Below are positions 1 to 52,717 of a stretch of DNA of 64,000 bases, piece by piece. Every line of letters begins with the position of its first letter. Within the stretch, counting starts at the first letter, position 1. The notes beneath the pieces are model-generated. The model did not search any database and was not told the origin of the DNA. It worked only from the letters and a program-made list of their open reading frames with translations. The stretch comes from Phoronis australis (Eukaryota > Phoronida > Phoronidae): contig NMRA01000212.1 of NCBI GenBank assembly GCA_002633005.1, positions 612,472 to 676,471 of the forward strand, given 5' to 3'. Made by a program: the position numbers and the translations under genes.

Positions 1-608
1 CTTAATGATCATTTAATCCCCGAAGGTAATGCGATATTTTCTCGACCCACTTATCTCTGGATCAATACAATGTACAAGGACTACCAAATTTCCCTCCAGA
101 CAGTACACTGAAGACACTGAGATATTCCAGCCACGACACCAATATTCTCGCCAAGACAATTTATCACTCACACAAATTAAATTCAAGAAATATAGGCCTA
201 GGCTAAGGCATGACGAAAGAATTTATCTAAAGTTGTACATATCATAAGAAACAAGTAGGCCTATCAATAATATCGATAATTTCGAATGCGGAGAATTAAC
301 TGGATATTTTTAATGGGCCAATTATCGGTGCGATTTTACCAGGGGGTACTCCCGTAGAGACTGTATACACCTAAACATGTCATGGACGTTTTTTACGACC
401 AGATTGGCAAAGAAAGGGTGATTTTTCCGATTGATTTTTTTCGATTGAATTCCCATCGGAGGATGTGTCGTTTTCCCTGATTGAATTTCCTACGAAAAGG
501 TGCCTTTTCAATTCAGTTCCCTACAAAAGGGTCCTGTTTAGAGTTGTAGACCAACCGCTGATGTCAACGAAAGAAACGAACCGATGTTCTCATGGAAGCT
601 TCATACAT

Positions 609-695
609 TGGGTCGCTTTTATTCTGTGTCCATTGTCTAAAAGGAGGAGGGGCATTCTAATTTCCAGCTGCACACATCCGTGTCAGAAATTGTCT
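609..695 (+). repeat. dispersed repeat family A, copy 1 (diverged)
   Basis: Shares the layout GGTC-CTTTT, then AAA-GGG, then CTAATTTCCAGCTGCACA with copies at 5381-5465 and 9571-9651. No terminal repeats or target duplication visible. Confidence 0.45.
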
Positions 696-992
696 GATGT
701 CTCCGAGGGTTTCTCTAAATGTGTACTGGGTATCTCTTTATACATTAGTGACGTGAACGTGTGAGGTTGCACTGTTCGATTAACTAAAATACTACATGCA
801 TGGCATAACAAATGTTGTGAGCGGGAACACTGGGGAATTACGTCGTTTGTTGAACTATCCGATAAACATATCTGCTTAGAGTTTATGATTGATATTATGT
901 TCACCAGTACTCAATCATATGAAGCCCGGCCAAGTATGCTAAGCTATCTCTTTGATGCATCTTCTACATTCAGATATAGACCTACATTTATT

Positions 993-999
993 TATAAAA
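993..999 (+). promoter_or_regulatory. possible TATA box of the ALK gene
   Basis: TATAAAA lies about 120 bases before the chosen ATG, which would leave a 5' leader of some 90 bases. There is no other support, and AT-rich DNA makes chance matches common. Confidence 0.25.
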
Positions 1000-1119
1000 A
1001 TAGACCAACAACGTTGTGTCTTTGGCCAGATCGTCCGCTTGCATGTAGTCTACTTCATCATAGGCGCCTTTATCAATAATGCAACACAACATTCGCAAGT
1101 TACAAACAGAAGACAAACG

Positions 1120-43095
<41,976 letters not shown>

Positions 43096-44395
43096 ACGCG
43101 CAGGCAATAAATGAGCAAACAAAACAAAAGTGAAACATGTTGTATGAAAGAACATGATGGTCACAGTGTCAGAGTGTATAGTCCTAAGGTTATACGATCA
43201 AAAATATATTTCCAAATAGGTATACCAGAAAGACGAACACCTTGTGACCAATGCTGACTAGAAACGCGTTCTACAAAAAGGCACTCTCCACTCCTTAATG
43301 CTCTGTGACATTGCTCCTGGACAACCAACTCAAAAAGAGGCTTTGCAGCTCATTGCCTGACAGACGCATGACTTTCTTGAAATTGCTAATCGTTTGGGTT
43401 GAACAGCCATTCCAACTTCCAGAGAAACAGATTGGAAGACTTTATCCATGATGAATCGCCATCGACTAATTAATGCTATAGCTCTGGTGGCCTTGAGTCT
43501 TAAACATGCCCAGTGCAATGAAAAAGGCACCAAGGCGCCTGCCTACTATTTTATCTCAAAACAGTCAGTGTTAGGCAATGTATGATTGGCAGCCTCTGTA
43601 ATGGACTATGGGAAAATAGTGTACATATCAACAGTTGTGCTTGTCGGTCATATTTTTTTATTCAATATGATAGGGTACAGATCACACAATTACAGGATGC
43701 AATAACTTTTCTGCTTTTGTCAAGGAACAGTTAACTTACAGTGTTGATATGTACCAAGGTAATTTGCCATTGGAGAAGAAACAAGTAGAGGCCATGATTC
43801 ATTCAGAATAAGCAAACAAGGATAAGACCGCTCATTGGTCATATTTGTTCAGTGTAGCAAATTCCTGATATTGACTTAATCCTCAGTGGTAAGTTAGGAG
43901 ATTATCATCATAACAGTGAGAGAGTGGAATGCAATTCTGATTCTCTTACAAGAGTTGCGAATGAGAAGAATGGTGATATAGCAAAAAAATTCAGAGTATA
44001 CCATTAGTATTTATCATGAAGAACAGTATGTAACCTGGACTACTCTGGTATCAGGCAGAGTTTAATATGTAACATACTCATCATTAGATAAGTGATATTT
44101 ATTAGTAGAGTGCATATATGAACATGTATATACATTTTTACACATGAATTTAGATGAGTCATCACTATAAATACAGGCCACAGATGTACTCACAGTACAG
44201 CACAGTGAACCCATGATGATACTATTATTATACTGCCACATTGCCTGTTGTACACAAGTGTTAGCACTGGAGTGCTAGGAAAAATTACTTAGGTTTTGGC
44301 TGACAAGTCAGAACTACAGCACCATTTGAACTGATATTTGGAATACTTATGAAAGCTTGAGGAAGCAATGTGAGCCATTGGCATCGGATATCCAC

Positions 44396-44668
44396 AACCA
44401 TTAAGTTCCATTTCATGAAAAATGACTCAAGACGACAGAAATTTGGTCTTGCGCTCCACACAACTATTTCTGAAAAACATTTAAGCAAAAATGTAAAGTC
44501 TGAGAATATGCACACAACTGCTAAATATTAGATAATTTTTGATAAATTATTCCGAGACTGGGAAATCCTCATAATTACTTTATTAAATGTTTATTCAGCA
44601 ATTGTGAAGTGGGAGAGTAGGACTGAATTTCTGTCTTAAGTCTAAAGTGGTTTGTCATGAAACAGACC
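44396..44668. mobile_element. CATGAAA-ended inverted-repeat element, copy 1
   Basis: Left part TCCATTTCATGAAAAATGAC then GACAGAAATTTGGTCTTG; right part GAATTTCTGTCTTAAGTC then TTTGTCATGAAACAGACCC. The two ends are inverted repeats of one another and match the element at 45330-45615 in order and orientation. Confidence 0.6.
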
Positions 44669-45329
44669 CAGCATTCAATTGATTGGGGTTGCGGATCTGG
44701 TCTTCATGTCTGAAGGTAACTGACTCCTACCCAAGGTCAAAACTTGCTTTTTGAGACAGCACTTCATAACTGAAGTTGACTGATTCGTATTTAAGATTAG
44801 TTGTTGGCATTTCTTTCTCAACCCTGTTATGTAATTCACGAAATTCATACAACAGGGAAGATTTAACATATCATAATGGCTGGTGATATTACACGTGAAC
44901 ATTTAACCTGGAATTGTGCACTGATTATTGTTTTTGATGTTTTGTTGGTGTTTGTGAACACTGGTGTTGCACTGAGCAAACACATTCTAAAGATATTCTT
45001 ACTGCCATGTTAGCAACATAATACATACACTGGGGTGTCAGCACTTTAAAACAGACTGTGTTATATTTACAGCATCTCAAGAACCTCCCAGTGGCAGAGT
45101 AGAACGTTCATGTTATCATGCTGTTCAAAATAAAACCTATATTGTAATAAATAGAAAATGTGTTCAAGAAAAACAACTGAACTTGTATTGCGAAGCATGG
45201 TCCTTGTCAAACTTCCGTGAGAAATTGGGCAAAATTTCCTGAGATTATTTCATGGAAGACAAGCAAGCACCAGGTGTCACTTTACACTTTACGTTCTTGA
45301 AGTTGAAAATGACATTGCACCGAGACGAG

Positions 45330-45615
45330 GGGTCTGTTTCATGAAAATTGATTTAAGACTTAAGACAGAAATTTGGTCTTCCACTCTACATAACTATTTC
45401 TGAAAAATAGTTAAAATTCACTTTATAACAACTAAATAAAGGATCTCAGACCATAATCACAATTGTTACTTATTGAGAAGAAAATTTGTACAAATTATTT
45501 CCAGGCAATTATGTGCTAATAACTACATGGCTAAACCTTTATTTGGTAATTGTGAAGAGAGAGTGTAACACTGAATTTCTTTCTTTGATCTTAAGTCACT
45601 TTTCATGAAACAAAC
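45330..45615. mobile_element. CATGAAA-ended inverted-repeat element, copy 2
   Basis: Left end GGGTCTGTTTCATGAAAATT and inner AAGACAGAAATTTGGTCTTC; right end TTTTCATGAAACAAACGCC. About 286 bp, AT-rich, no coding. No convincing target duplication. Confidence 0.65.
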
Positions 45616-46235
45616 GCCTGACAAAATGAGACAATGCAGGAGCTGGTAAAACACTTTAAATGCAGTAAAATCATTAAAAATTCTTTATTAAAGACACTAG
45701 CTTTTGAGCCTGATAGGAGCGGCCCTTCACCACAAAAGAAAACAAATGGCTCGAAACGCTTTCTTATACTAATTTTAAATCCCCATTCTAGTACATCTAA
45801 AGAAATCTCTATGATTTGGCTTTTCAACACCCACGGGAATGGCAGTCTTAATAAAGAAATTGGCCACGTGAGTCACTACCTCTAACTATTCCCATTTCCT
45901 TTCCCTATTTTTCATCTTCTCTGTTTCAACGTCCCTCCCCTTTGTTGTGTTGAACAGGTTAGTACAAGACCATGTGCACCATCTGCCTTCATACGTGGAG
46001 AAGAGTTGCTCCTATTAGGCTCAAAAGCTAGTATATTTAACAAAATATTTTCAATAATATTTCCAGATATTAAAATGTTTTACAATCCTCTGCATTTCCT
46101 GAAGTTGTTTACCGTGAAAACTCAACTTGGTTACGAAGATCGATACAGTTTCAAGTCTTTGCCATAATCCCGTCTACACTTTAATATTAAATGTTAGCAC
46201 ATAACCTGCCACTTGACGGTGAGATCTTTCAACAT

Positions 46236-46391
46236 CTAATGCTGTACAAGTGGTGGTATGTTCACCATCCAATACTGATGTAACCTGTTGATCCACTTCT
46301 CCCACCAAGACTCACACTGGTCTTCGGACATCCAATGGATGTCTGCCTGCTGTCCATCTTCATAAGCGACAACGACCAGACCACTGTTTAC
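46236..46391 (-). CDS. MGME1: MGME1 last exon
   Basis: Starts after ACCCACAG with VNSGLVVVAYEDGQQADIHW, ends with the helix CESWWEKWINRLHQYW and a stop complementary to 46236-46238. The joined sequence DFQVNSGLVVVAYEDG parallels the family pattern FQVxxGLIVVAYKDG. Confidence 0.9.
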   Translation of the reverse strand, partial: VNSGLVVVAYEDGQQADIHWMSEDQCESWWEKWINRLHQYWMVNIPPLVQH

Positions 46392-49300
46392 CTGTGGGTA
46401 CACTTCGGATGAAATGACCATATCAAGGCAGCTCACTTGGAGAAACACTGTGTGCACAATTGAAAATCACAGCACCATTCAGTATGCGAATTATGAATGA
46501 AGAAATTCACTCAACAAATAGCGTGTATTACCACACTTATGAAATGGACGATGAAAATGTTAACTAATAGGGAGTTCTCGCTAACATTTATAAGTTTGGT
46601 CTGTACGCCACCTGTTGGCCACATCACGTGATCTAACGATGCAGCCAACAGGTGGCGTGTGGACCAGACTTATAAATCTTTGAGATCTATACTTCCACAA
46701 AGGTTCAAGATTTACACATTCATATAGGGAGTTGTAACAAAATAACATGCACAGGGTGTGTTTGCATAAAAACAACATTCATATAAATAACAAGCACGGA
46801 GTTTTGAGTAAAATTTTATCTACACGTGGAAGTATGTGTAGGCAAGGATTCCCTCTTTTGTTGCAAATTATGTCATTTAAAAGGTGACTTAATAATGGAA
46901 TCAATTTACAGTACAACCACCAGAGGGCCTTAATTCCACTTGGAGGTGCAGCATCACAGGGAATTGACTGAAATATTGTTATAAGCCTCTCCCTTCTAAA
47001 TCAAAACACCAAAATTTCATGAAAATTATTCCGACAGTTTAACAAATAAAGAGGGAAGCATAAAAAGCCAATAGGTGGCATAGCGATATACGAATTTTCC
47101 AGAAGATGGCATGTGCTGTCCTCTCTGATAGAAACATTTCATTTTTACAGGGTATAGTAGATGGGAAAGCAGAAGGAGCAGCACTGTCTAGAGATAGAAC
47201 CAAAAGTGCAAAATTTCACAAAAATACACCAAAGAAATTGATAGATACTGATAATGATGAAAATAAAATAATAATGCCTTTATGGGGGACAGCAGTAATG
47301 CTCTTCTTGGTAGAAACATGTCTGCCAAATTTCTCAACAAGCATTTTCAAGAAGTTTCATGGAAACGGTGACAGCAACCTCCAAACACTGGAGATACTCT
47401 AGCAGCTGGGAAATTTTCGCTTATGTAACCCAAACCACATATTTTCTACCACAATTCAACATTCCAAACTCGAAGACCAATCATGTTTGTGGTGACCATT
47501 TTGGTAAAGTACACAAGTAAGGTCAACAGCTTACTGCTTTTTACTAGCATGACTTAGTGTGGCCGTCTGACATGATCACTATGCAAACAAAATGTATTTA
47601 AAACAGGTGAGTGCTCAGTAAGGCTATTATCTTGCCAGCTTAGCCAGATAATCCGGCTGAATTGTGGAAGAAAGTGGTACGTAAACACAACACTTGCCAT
47701 TTCAGCTGTTGTTAAGTCACGATTTCTCCCTACAAGTGTCTCACGAGTAATGTTATCGAATGCCTTCCCCTGATGAAACCCATTTCCAACTCACCTGAAA
47801 GTCTAAATCGGGAAGACTGTTCAATGCACCCATGTATGCAGCCACTTGCAGTGGGTAGTCATATAAGTCCTGCAGGGTGCGCTTACGTTTCTTAGAAGTT
47901 TTCCATTCTATGACACACAACTGGTCCCTGTAAATAATTTTTTCTGCGGTTAGAAGAATTTTACTTAAAGGCAAAATAAAGTCACTTTCCATCAAATACT
48001 AAATCTGGATTTGGACCGTCTCCTATTATAACCGACTTGATTTTCAAAAAACATCAGAGACCAGAACCTACTGGTTTAACCACCGAACTTCATTTCAATG
48101 AGTGTAAGGTAGAAAAGGACAGAAATGAGTGATTTGCAATAAAATTTTAAATTAAAATGCAACGCATTTGTTGTTTTATAGCTCTAAGCTAATGACTTCA
48201 AGAAGTTTATTCCATCTAACAAAAATCTTATCAATGTCTTTTTGTGCCATGAAAGTAACAATAATAATCCTTTAACTTCAGACAAAGTTCTGCAGAAGAG
48301 CTATAATTCTATATTCATACACTTTGCCCTTCAGATAAGTCAAAGTTTGCCTTAATTGGATAAAATCTCTCCATCCAGTTAGATCTCATTTCAGTTAGCT
48401 TTAATGTGTGTACTTTAGAGCACTTACGATTATGAAATTGGTCTCAAGTAGTTCCTTCATTAAAATAGGTGCGATTTTCAAGCTTGGAAAGAACTGATGG
48501 TTCGTTATTGCTACTCTACAATAGGTACGTGTCCTGGTGTCTTCTACAGTACATCAGACGTACTTAAGCCACAGAGTTGAGACCATTGCACTTATCACAC
48601 GACTAGGACTCAAAAGGATCCCTCGGCATGGGGATCCTCATGAGTAAAGTCTTCTAATCTTCCCATTTTTTCTCAGGAAATGAAGTCTATTGAACCTGCA
48701 TGATCTGGTGATTTCTATCAAGTAAGTCACATGTCCATCTAGCAGAAGACTGCCAAGACCCTGATAAGCAGGGCAAATTTCCAATAAATGTTGGGTGTCT
48801 CACTTTCCGAGCTACACTTAGGTGCTAAGCTAGGTTGCCGTGCCCAGTAACTGCAACGGCTCTACGGCATGTCATTTATTCACCGAGCATGGTCTCAGAG
48901 AATAATGAAATGTAAGCTCCTTGCAAAGCTAAAAACATTTCTCATCAGAATAAGACACAAGTATACGATTAAAAGTCTATCAAAAGCTAGTTTCTGGGAC
49001 AGGACATGGTCTTGTAGTCACTTCAATAAAATGTTCAGGTACTCCTTAATTCTACGAAAGAATATATACAAGTACATAGATCTCTACCTGAAAACAGCAA
49101 CACAGTCAACAATTCCACCATATTTGAGGTAAGGATGTCTGGTAGGAGTTTCCAAAAGCTGAACGCCGGAGATGTTGCCAAACACATGCTCAATGCTTTG
49201 CCAGTGACCTCTGACCTCAGGTTCAACAGATGGGACTAGATCTTCCAGCTCAATTGACCCAGACAGCAAATTCTGAATATGTTCATGAAGTAAACGTCCT

Positions 49301-51348
49301 TTTAGAAATGTTTCTGAAAAATAATAAAATATATAAAAATGTAGCTATATGCATTTTAAGATGCACAGATGATGAAAATGTATGAGGCTGAAACAGCCAT
49401 GATTTCGTTTTAAGAGGCTATAAAGTTGTGTTCCATACAAGTAATGTACTGTAGACCACTAACTAAACAGTAAATGGATGTCAGCTTGTTCATTACTCAG
49501 GGATCTTATGAATAAGACTTAGTGATTTCAGGGATCTTATGAATAAGACTTAGTGATTTCAGGGATCTTATGAATAAGACTTAGTGATTTCAGGGATCTT
49601 ATGAATAAGACTTAGTGATTTCAGGGATCTTATGAATAAGACTTAGTGATTTCAGGGTTTGCAGGGAACTGACAGATCATTAATTCTAGAGAACATGTTC
49701 AACACATTAAATGAGATGCCCGGATAGCACAGACAGGTCTCAAGCAATAAAAAATAGTCAGTTCTTTCGAGGTACTAAAATCACCTCACATTTGACTACG
49801 GAGCGATTTGAAACCATACAACTTCATCAGTGAGTGGTCTTGGAAATCGACATTTGTTTTTTGATGGAGGGTGGGTAGTACTTTAAGAAATCAATCGCAA
49901 TGTTGTGTGATAAAAAATTTAGGTAATAAGTTCAAAATGTCATTTTTCAGCAATAACACCAAATTGTGTCCCTTTACTGACAGCTATGGCAAAGAAATTT
50001 GCAAATAGCCAAATGAACAGATTGTTATATTCCAACAGTCAATACAACGCCAAACAATATAAAGAAAGTGAAGAATGCAACAGTGCCGTATTGTTATACT
50101 GTACTCTTTCAGGTTTAAAACGCCCAAATTCAACTCAACACCCTCCCTAGAATTTCCACCATTTCCACTCAGCAGGCCCAAAAACCCCTACAATGATTAA
50201 AAAATTCCACTCAAGTTCAACTGAATCACTTTCAACTCACAGTGAAAAACCTTGAATTCGTGGCCAGTGGAAGGGGGTTTTCCCCTCACCCGAAAAAATA
50301 CCTGGGGTAGAAGGCATGGGCACCTTTCCCCTCAGGTGAGCGAGGGTCCTCAACAGCCATGTTATTTTGAATGCAGCACAATACCCACACAACCAACTTT
50401 TGTGTTTCTCAATTTAACTGCCTTGGGTATTATCAGTCATGAATTTGGTACATATGGGCAGTGCAGCACTGAAAAAAGTTGGGATCTATAGCCCCCCCAG
50501 CCACCTATGGTGCACGCCCATGTTTCTAGTTTGCATACATAACACAAACCCTGTTGGTGTTTGTTGAAGCCTTCTTCTCCTAACTGAGCAATCATCATCT
50601 TCTTCCATCTTTCCAAGATAGCAACAGATTCAGGTGGTTTAGTCTGTTCAAGTATCTTGGAAACACTGGGATACCTATAGCTACTATTGGTGAAATACTT
50701 GTCAAAATCACAGACATGTGGCCAGGCTCTCTCCACCTCTGCTTTGTTAGGCAAAACTAATGGAAACTCTAGCAGGGGAGATAAATCAACATAGAGGGGT
50801 TTGTCACCATTAACAGAATTGTCCACATCCACCGTTGTATCTTGTAAGTCTTCATCGGTTATCCTATAGTGGTTCACTGTATTCTTACTTTGCTTATCCC
50901 TGTTCACAGTCTTACTCACGGACCTACCAGTTTTTAAATCAAAAGCAAAATCAGAGGCTGTAAAACTGTCTGTACTTTTATCTTCCTCCGAGTCATGATA
51001 CTCAGCAGGCAAGTGTTCTTCTGTATTTGATTTGTCATCAAAAATATTACTCATAGAAGATGGCATTTCACAACTCCAGAAAATCTCAGACTTGTGACTA
51101 ATATTTAATCTATCACTGTTTTCAATCCCATTAAACGTCTTTTCCTTTTTCTTTGCCTTCTTCGTCTTTGCATCTTTCTTCTTTTTTGTCTTTAACACAG
51201 GTCCATAAAGATGTTTGTTTTCAGAATGCCATTTTACCATTTGACGAGCAAGAGATCCCTTTTTGGAACTGTAAGACAGAATCTGAGCACAGATGACTGG
51301 GGTAGTCTTCAGCAAGTGCACCCTGTAAAATATAAACTTCAATGTCAT
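46236..51348 (-). CDS. MGME1: mitochondrial genome maintenance exonuclease 1 (4 coding exons)
   Basis: Single-strand-specific DNase of the PD-(D/E)XK type that trims flaps and linear fragments during mitochondrial DNA replication. Coding exons in order of transcription: 51348-50550, 49313-49088, 47927-47795, 46391-46236; total 1314 nt, 437 residues, phases 1, 2, 0, all with GT-AG sites. Recognised by YPSVSKILEQT, ILERWKKMMIAQLGEEGF, GGIVDCVAVF, LCVIEWKTSKK, YPLQVAAYMGALN and GLVVVAYEDG, matching human MGME1 in order. Human MGME1 is 344 residues; the excess is a Lys- then Asp/Ser-rich stretch near the N-terminus. The start is uncertain: Met at 51348 or 51381 gives a basic, hydrophobic presequence, but an acceptor-like TTTTACAG|GG at 51322 allows an upstream first exon. 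Head to head with the sorting nexin gene. Confidence 0.9.
46587..46678 (+). repeat. 34-bp-arm hairpin inside the last MGME1 intron
   Basis: Arms 46587-46620 and 46645-46678 pair at all 34 positions if read as plus-strand RNA, with four G-U wobbles. The 24-nt loop contains the palindrome ATCACGTGAT. The arm motif CCACCTGTTGG recurs in the sorting nexin intron at 61740-61790 and 61855-61910. Confidence 0.75.
46917..46930 (+). promoter_or_regulatory. CTCF-core-like motif
   Basis: CCACCAGAGGGCCT fits the CTCF core at about 12 of 14 positions. It lies in a repeat-like stretch, so it may be incidental. Confidence 0.2.
47795..47927 (-). CDS. MGME1: MGME1 nuclease exon B, catalytic (D/E)XK
   Basis: Starts after ATTTACAG and encodes RDQLCVIEWKTSKKRKRTLQ then DLYDYPLQVAAYMGALNS. 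The E-W-K of VIEWKTS is the (D/E)XK pair; human MGME1 has Asp where this protein has Glu, an allowed variant within the superfamily. QVAAYMGA is the helix with the supporting Gln. Ends phase 0 at CAG|GTGAGT. Confidence 0.92.
49088..49313 (-). CDS. MGME1: MGME1 nuclease exon A
   Basis: Starts after TTTTTCAG and encodes TFLKGRLLHEHIQNLLSGSI through GHWQSIEHVFGNISGVQLLE to KYGGIVDCVAVF. The Asp in IVDC aligns with the first catalytic aspartate of MGME1 (Asp238 in human, from memory). Ends phase 2 at CAG|GTAGAG. Confidence 0.9.
49498..49657. repeat. 31-bp tandem repeat, five copies
   Basis: Five identical units of CAGGGATCTTATGAATAAGA plus CTTAGTGATTT, starting at 49498, 49529, 49560, 49591 and 49622, in the second MGME1 intron. 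The lack of divergence points to recent expansion. Confidence 0.95.
50451..50522 (+). mobile_element. small hairpin MITE, copy 2
   Basis: Ends ATGGGCAGTGCAGCACTG and CTATGGTGCACGCCCAT with inner CTATAGCCC, like 9827-9902. It sits 28 bases inside the MGME1 intron, close to the donor. Target duplication not clear. Confidence 0.6.
50550..51348 (-). CDS. MGME1: MGME1 first visible coding exon
   Basis: Encodes the presumed mitochondrial presequence (MTLKFIFYRVHLLKTTPV at its start), a low-complexity Lys run (TKKKKDAKTKKAKKKEK), an acidic Ser/Asp-rich linker, and the start of the nuclease fold (RYPSVSKILEQTKPPESVAI then LERWKKMMIAQLGEEGF). It ends phase 1 before GTTTGT. The linker is poorly conserved in the family and makes this protein longer than the human one. 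Confidence 0.8.
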
Positions 51349-51748
51349 ATGGGTTATACTGTGGCTGTACATGAAAAGCATACCACTTTTGATATGAATA
51401 CGTTTTCTATCGATACACTTGCTATCTTTATCAGCAGCATCAAAACAAAACTGTCACTAGGTAGTGCCACAGTAGTCTGTCGTCATTGTCAATTGCCTTA
51501 TTCACACTAGAAACAGTGCCAATTTTCACAATCATCCTTAGAATGGTTTAGTTGATAGGGGGGTAGACACCAAAAACAGACCCGAAAACAACAAAAATGG
51601 CCACTAAGTGGTGCAAAATACATTGAATCTATCCAAAAACGGGAGGACAGCATCATCTCACCAATAGATGCCTATATTCCAAATTTTATGAAAATCCGTC
51701 AACGGGACGTTTGAAGAAGGCAGAGGTAAACGTAAAAAACTAAAATTC

Positions 51749-51762
51749 CCACTAGGGGGCAC
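51749..51762 (+). promoter_or_regulatory. CTCF-core-like motif between divergent promoters
   Basis: CCACTAGGGGGCAC fits every position of the CTCF core (CCASYAGRKGGCRS). The surrounding sequence may be repeat-derived. Confidence 0.3.
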
Positions 51763-52150
51763 ACCGGTTGTCGGATTCGTCTGAACGTTCACTCATGCCA
51801 TCCCATTCTTCAAAGGAACACATGTTCACAATTTCATGAACATAAAGGGTTTTGCTGATAGAGCAGCAGGCGACAGATGGACGGAATGACGGCATCATGC
51901 GTCCATATGTGGGCGCATAAAAACTGGCCAGTTACCGATTTGGGCAATTGAACAAAGAACTGATTCAAGAAAAAGTTTGTTTACGGGAGTATTTGTGCAG
52001 AGTGTGTAGGAATTAGACATCCCCGCCTCCTCAGGTGTACCCCTCGTCTCTGGCCTCTCTATGCGCAAAAAGTACTCATAACGTGACATGTTTTAAATTA
52101 ATCAGTGTGAGGCATAATTCGTGGAAAAATGTATGAATCTCCTATAGGAC

Positions 52151-52190
52151 ACGGGTGGTGCACCATGGGACTATGGCTGCGCCGCCCACG
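52151..52190 (+). mobile_element. small hairpin MITE, copy 3, with 6-bp target duplication
   Basis: A 40-bp insertion with GGGTGGTGCACC at one end and GCTGCGCCGCCCAC at the other, flanked on both sides by TAGGAC (52145-52150 and 52191-52196). Related to 9827-9902. Confidence 0.65.
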
Positions 52191-52711
52191 TAGGACCTTC
52201 CCCGTCTTTACCGGGGCCAGCTTAGAGACGGTGGTCTAGCTGAGAGATAGTGCACATGTAAATGACTGAGTGAGAACTGTAATGTAAAATGCAGACGGCG
52301 CATTCTTTGGCTTATTCTGTCTTATTTATTCATGCCTTGGTCATAGCTGTAGTTTGGAGCCTTTTTCAAGAGGAATTAGGAAGGAGAGTAACATCTACGG
52401 ATCACCAGACCAGTGGTGAAACATTCTGTAAACTAACACTTACACACTCATGCCAAATTTCAGAACGTCCATGTTGTGACCTTTCAATAACAAAGGTCAT
52501 GAAGGTTTGAGACTATATAAACTTCAAACGTACCTATCTTGAAAAACATAACGTTAAATTTCTACCTAAACTACAATCTATGGAGTTAAAATTTAATTTT
52601 AAATTTGATAAATGAGCCTAATTTCTATTTTTAACTGTGTAACAGGACAAAAAAACCGCCTCATATGAAATACCAAGCGAGTGAAGAATCACGTGACTAA
52701 TACCGGCAGCC

Positions 52712-52717
52712 ATGATG
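52712..52717 (+). CDS. SNX6: sorting nexin first coding exon, only two codons
   Basis: ATGATG in context GCAGCCATGATG, directly followed by donor GTGGGT. Joined to exon 2 it gives [16 protein letters not shown], matching the MMEGLDDGPDFLSEED start of human SNX6 as I recall it. Too short to be found by open-frame searches. Confidence 0.75.

Larger units (their letters stand above)
1..1119. other. 5' flank of the ALK gene
   Basis: No gene is recognisable here. It holds a diverged copy of a dispersed repeat at about 609-695 (see that entry), several palindromic TAGGCCTA-type strings, and the probable promoter and leader of ALK near its right end. The short open frames have no recognisable protein pattern. 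Confidence 0.5.
43096..46235. other. intergenic region between convergent ALK and MGME1
   Basis: 3.1 kb holding the 3' ends of both genes. An AATAAA at 43106-43111 lies only 11 bases after the ALK stop. A minus-strand AATAAA (complement of 45684-45689) lies about 550 bases beyond the MGME1 stop. Neither is proved as a polyadenylation signal. Two copies of an inverted-repeat element are present; no other gene is seen. Confidence 0.5.
51349..52711. promoter_or_regulatory. shared head-to-head promoter region of MGME1 and the sorting nexin
   Basis: The 1.36 kb between the two divergent start codons must hold both 5' leaders and promoters. No TATA box or CpG-rich core is obvious. It contains a CTCF-core-like site, repeat-like stretches at about 51590-51850 that resemble 46920-47110, and hairpin MITE copy 3. 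Confidence 0.55.
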
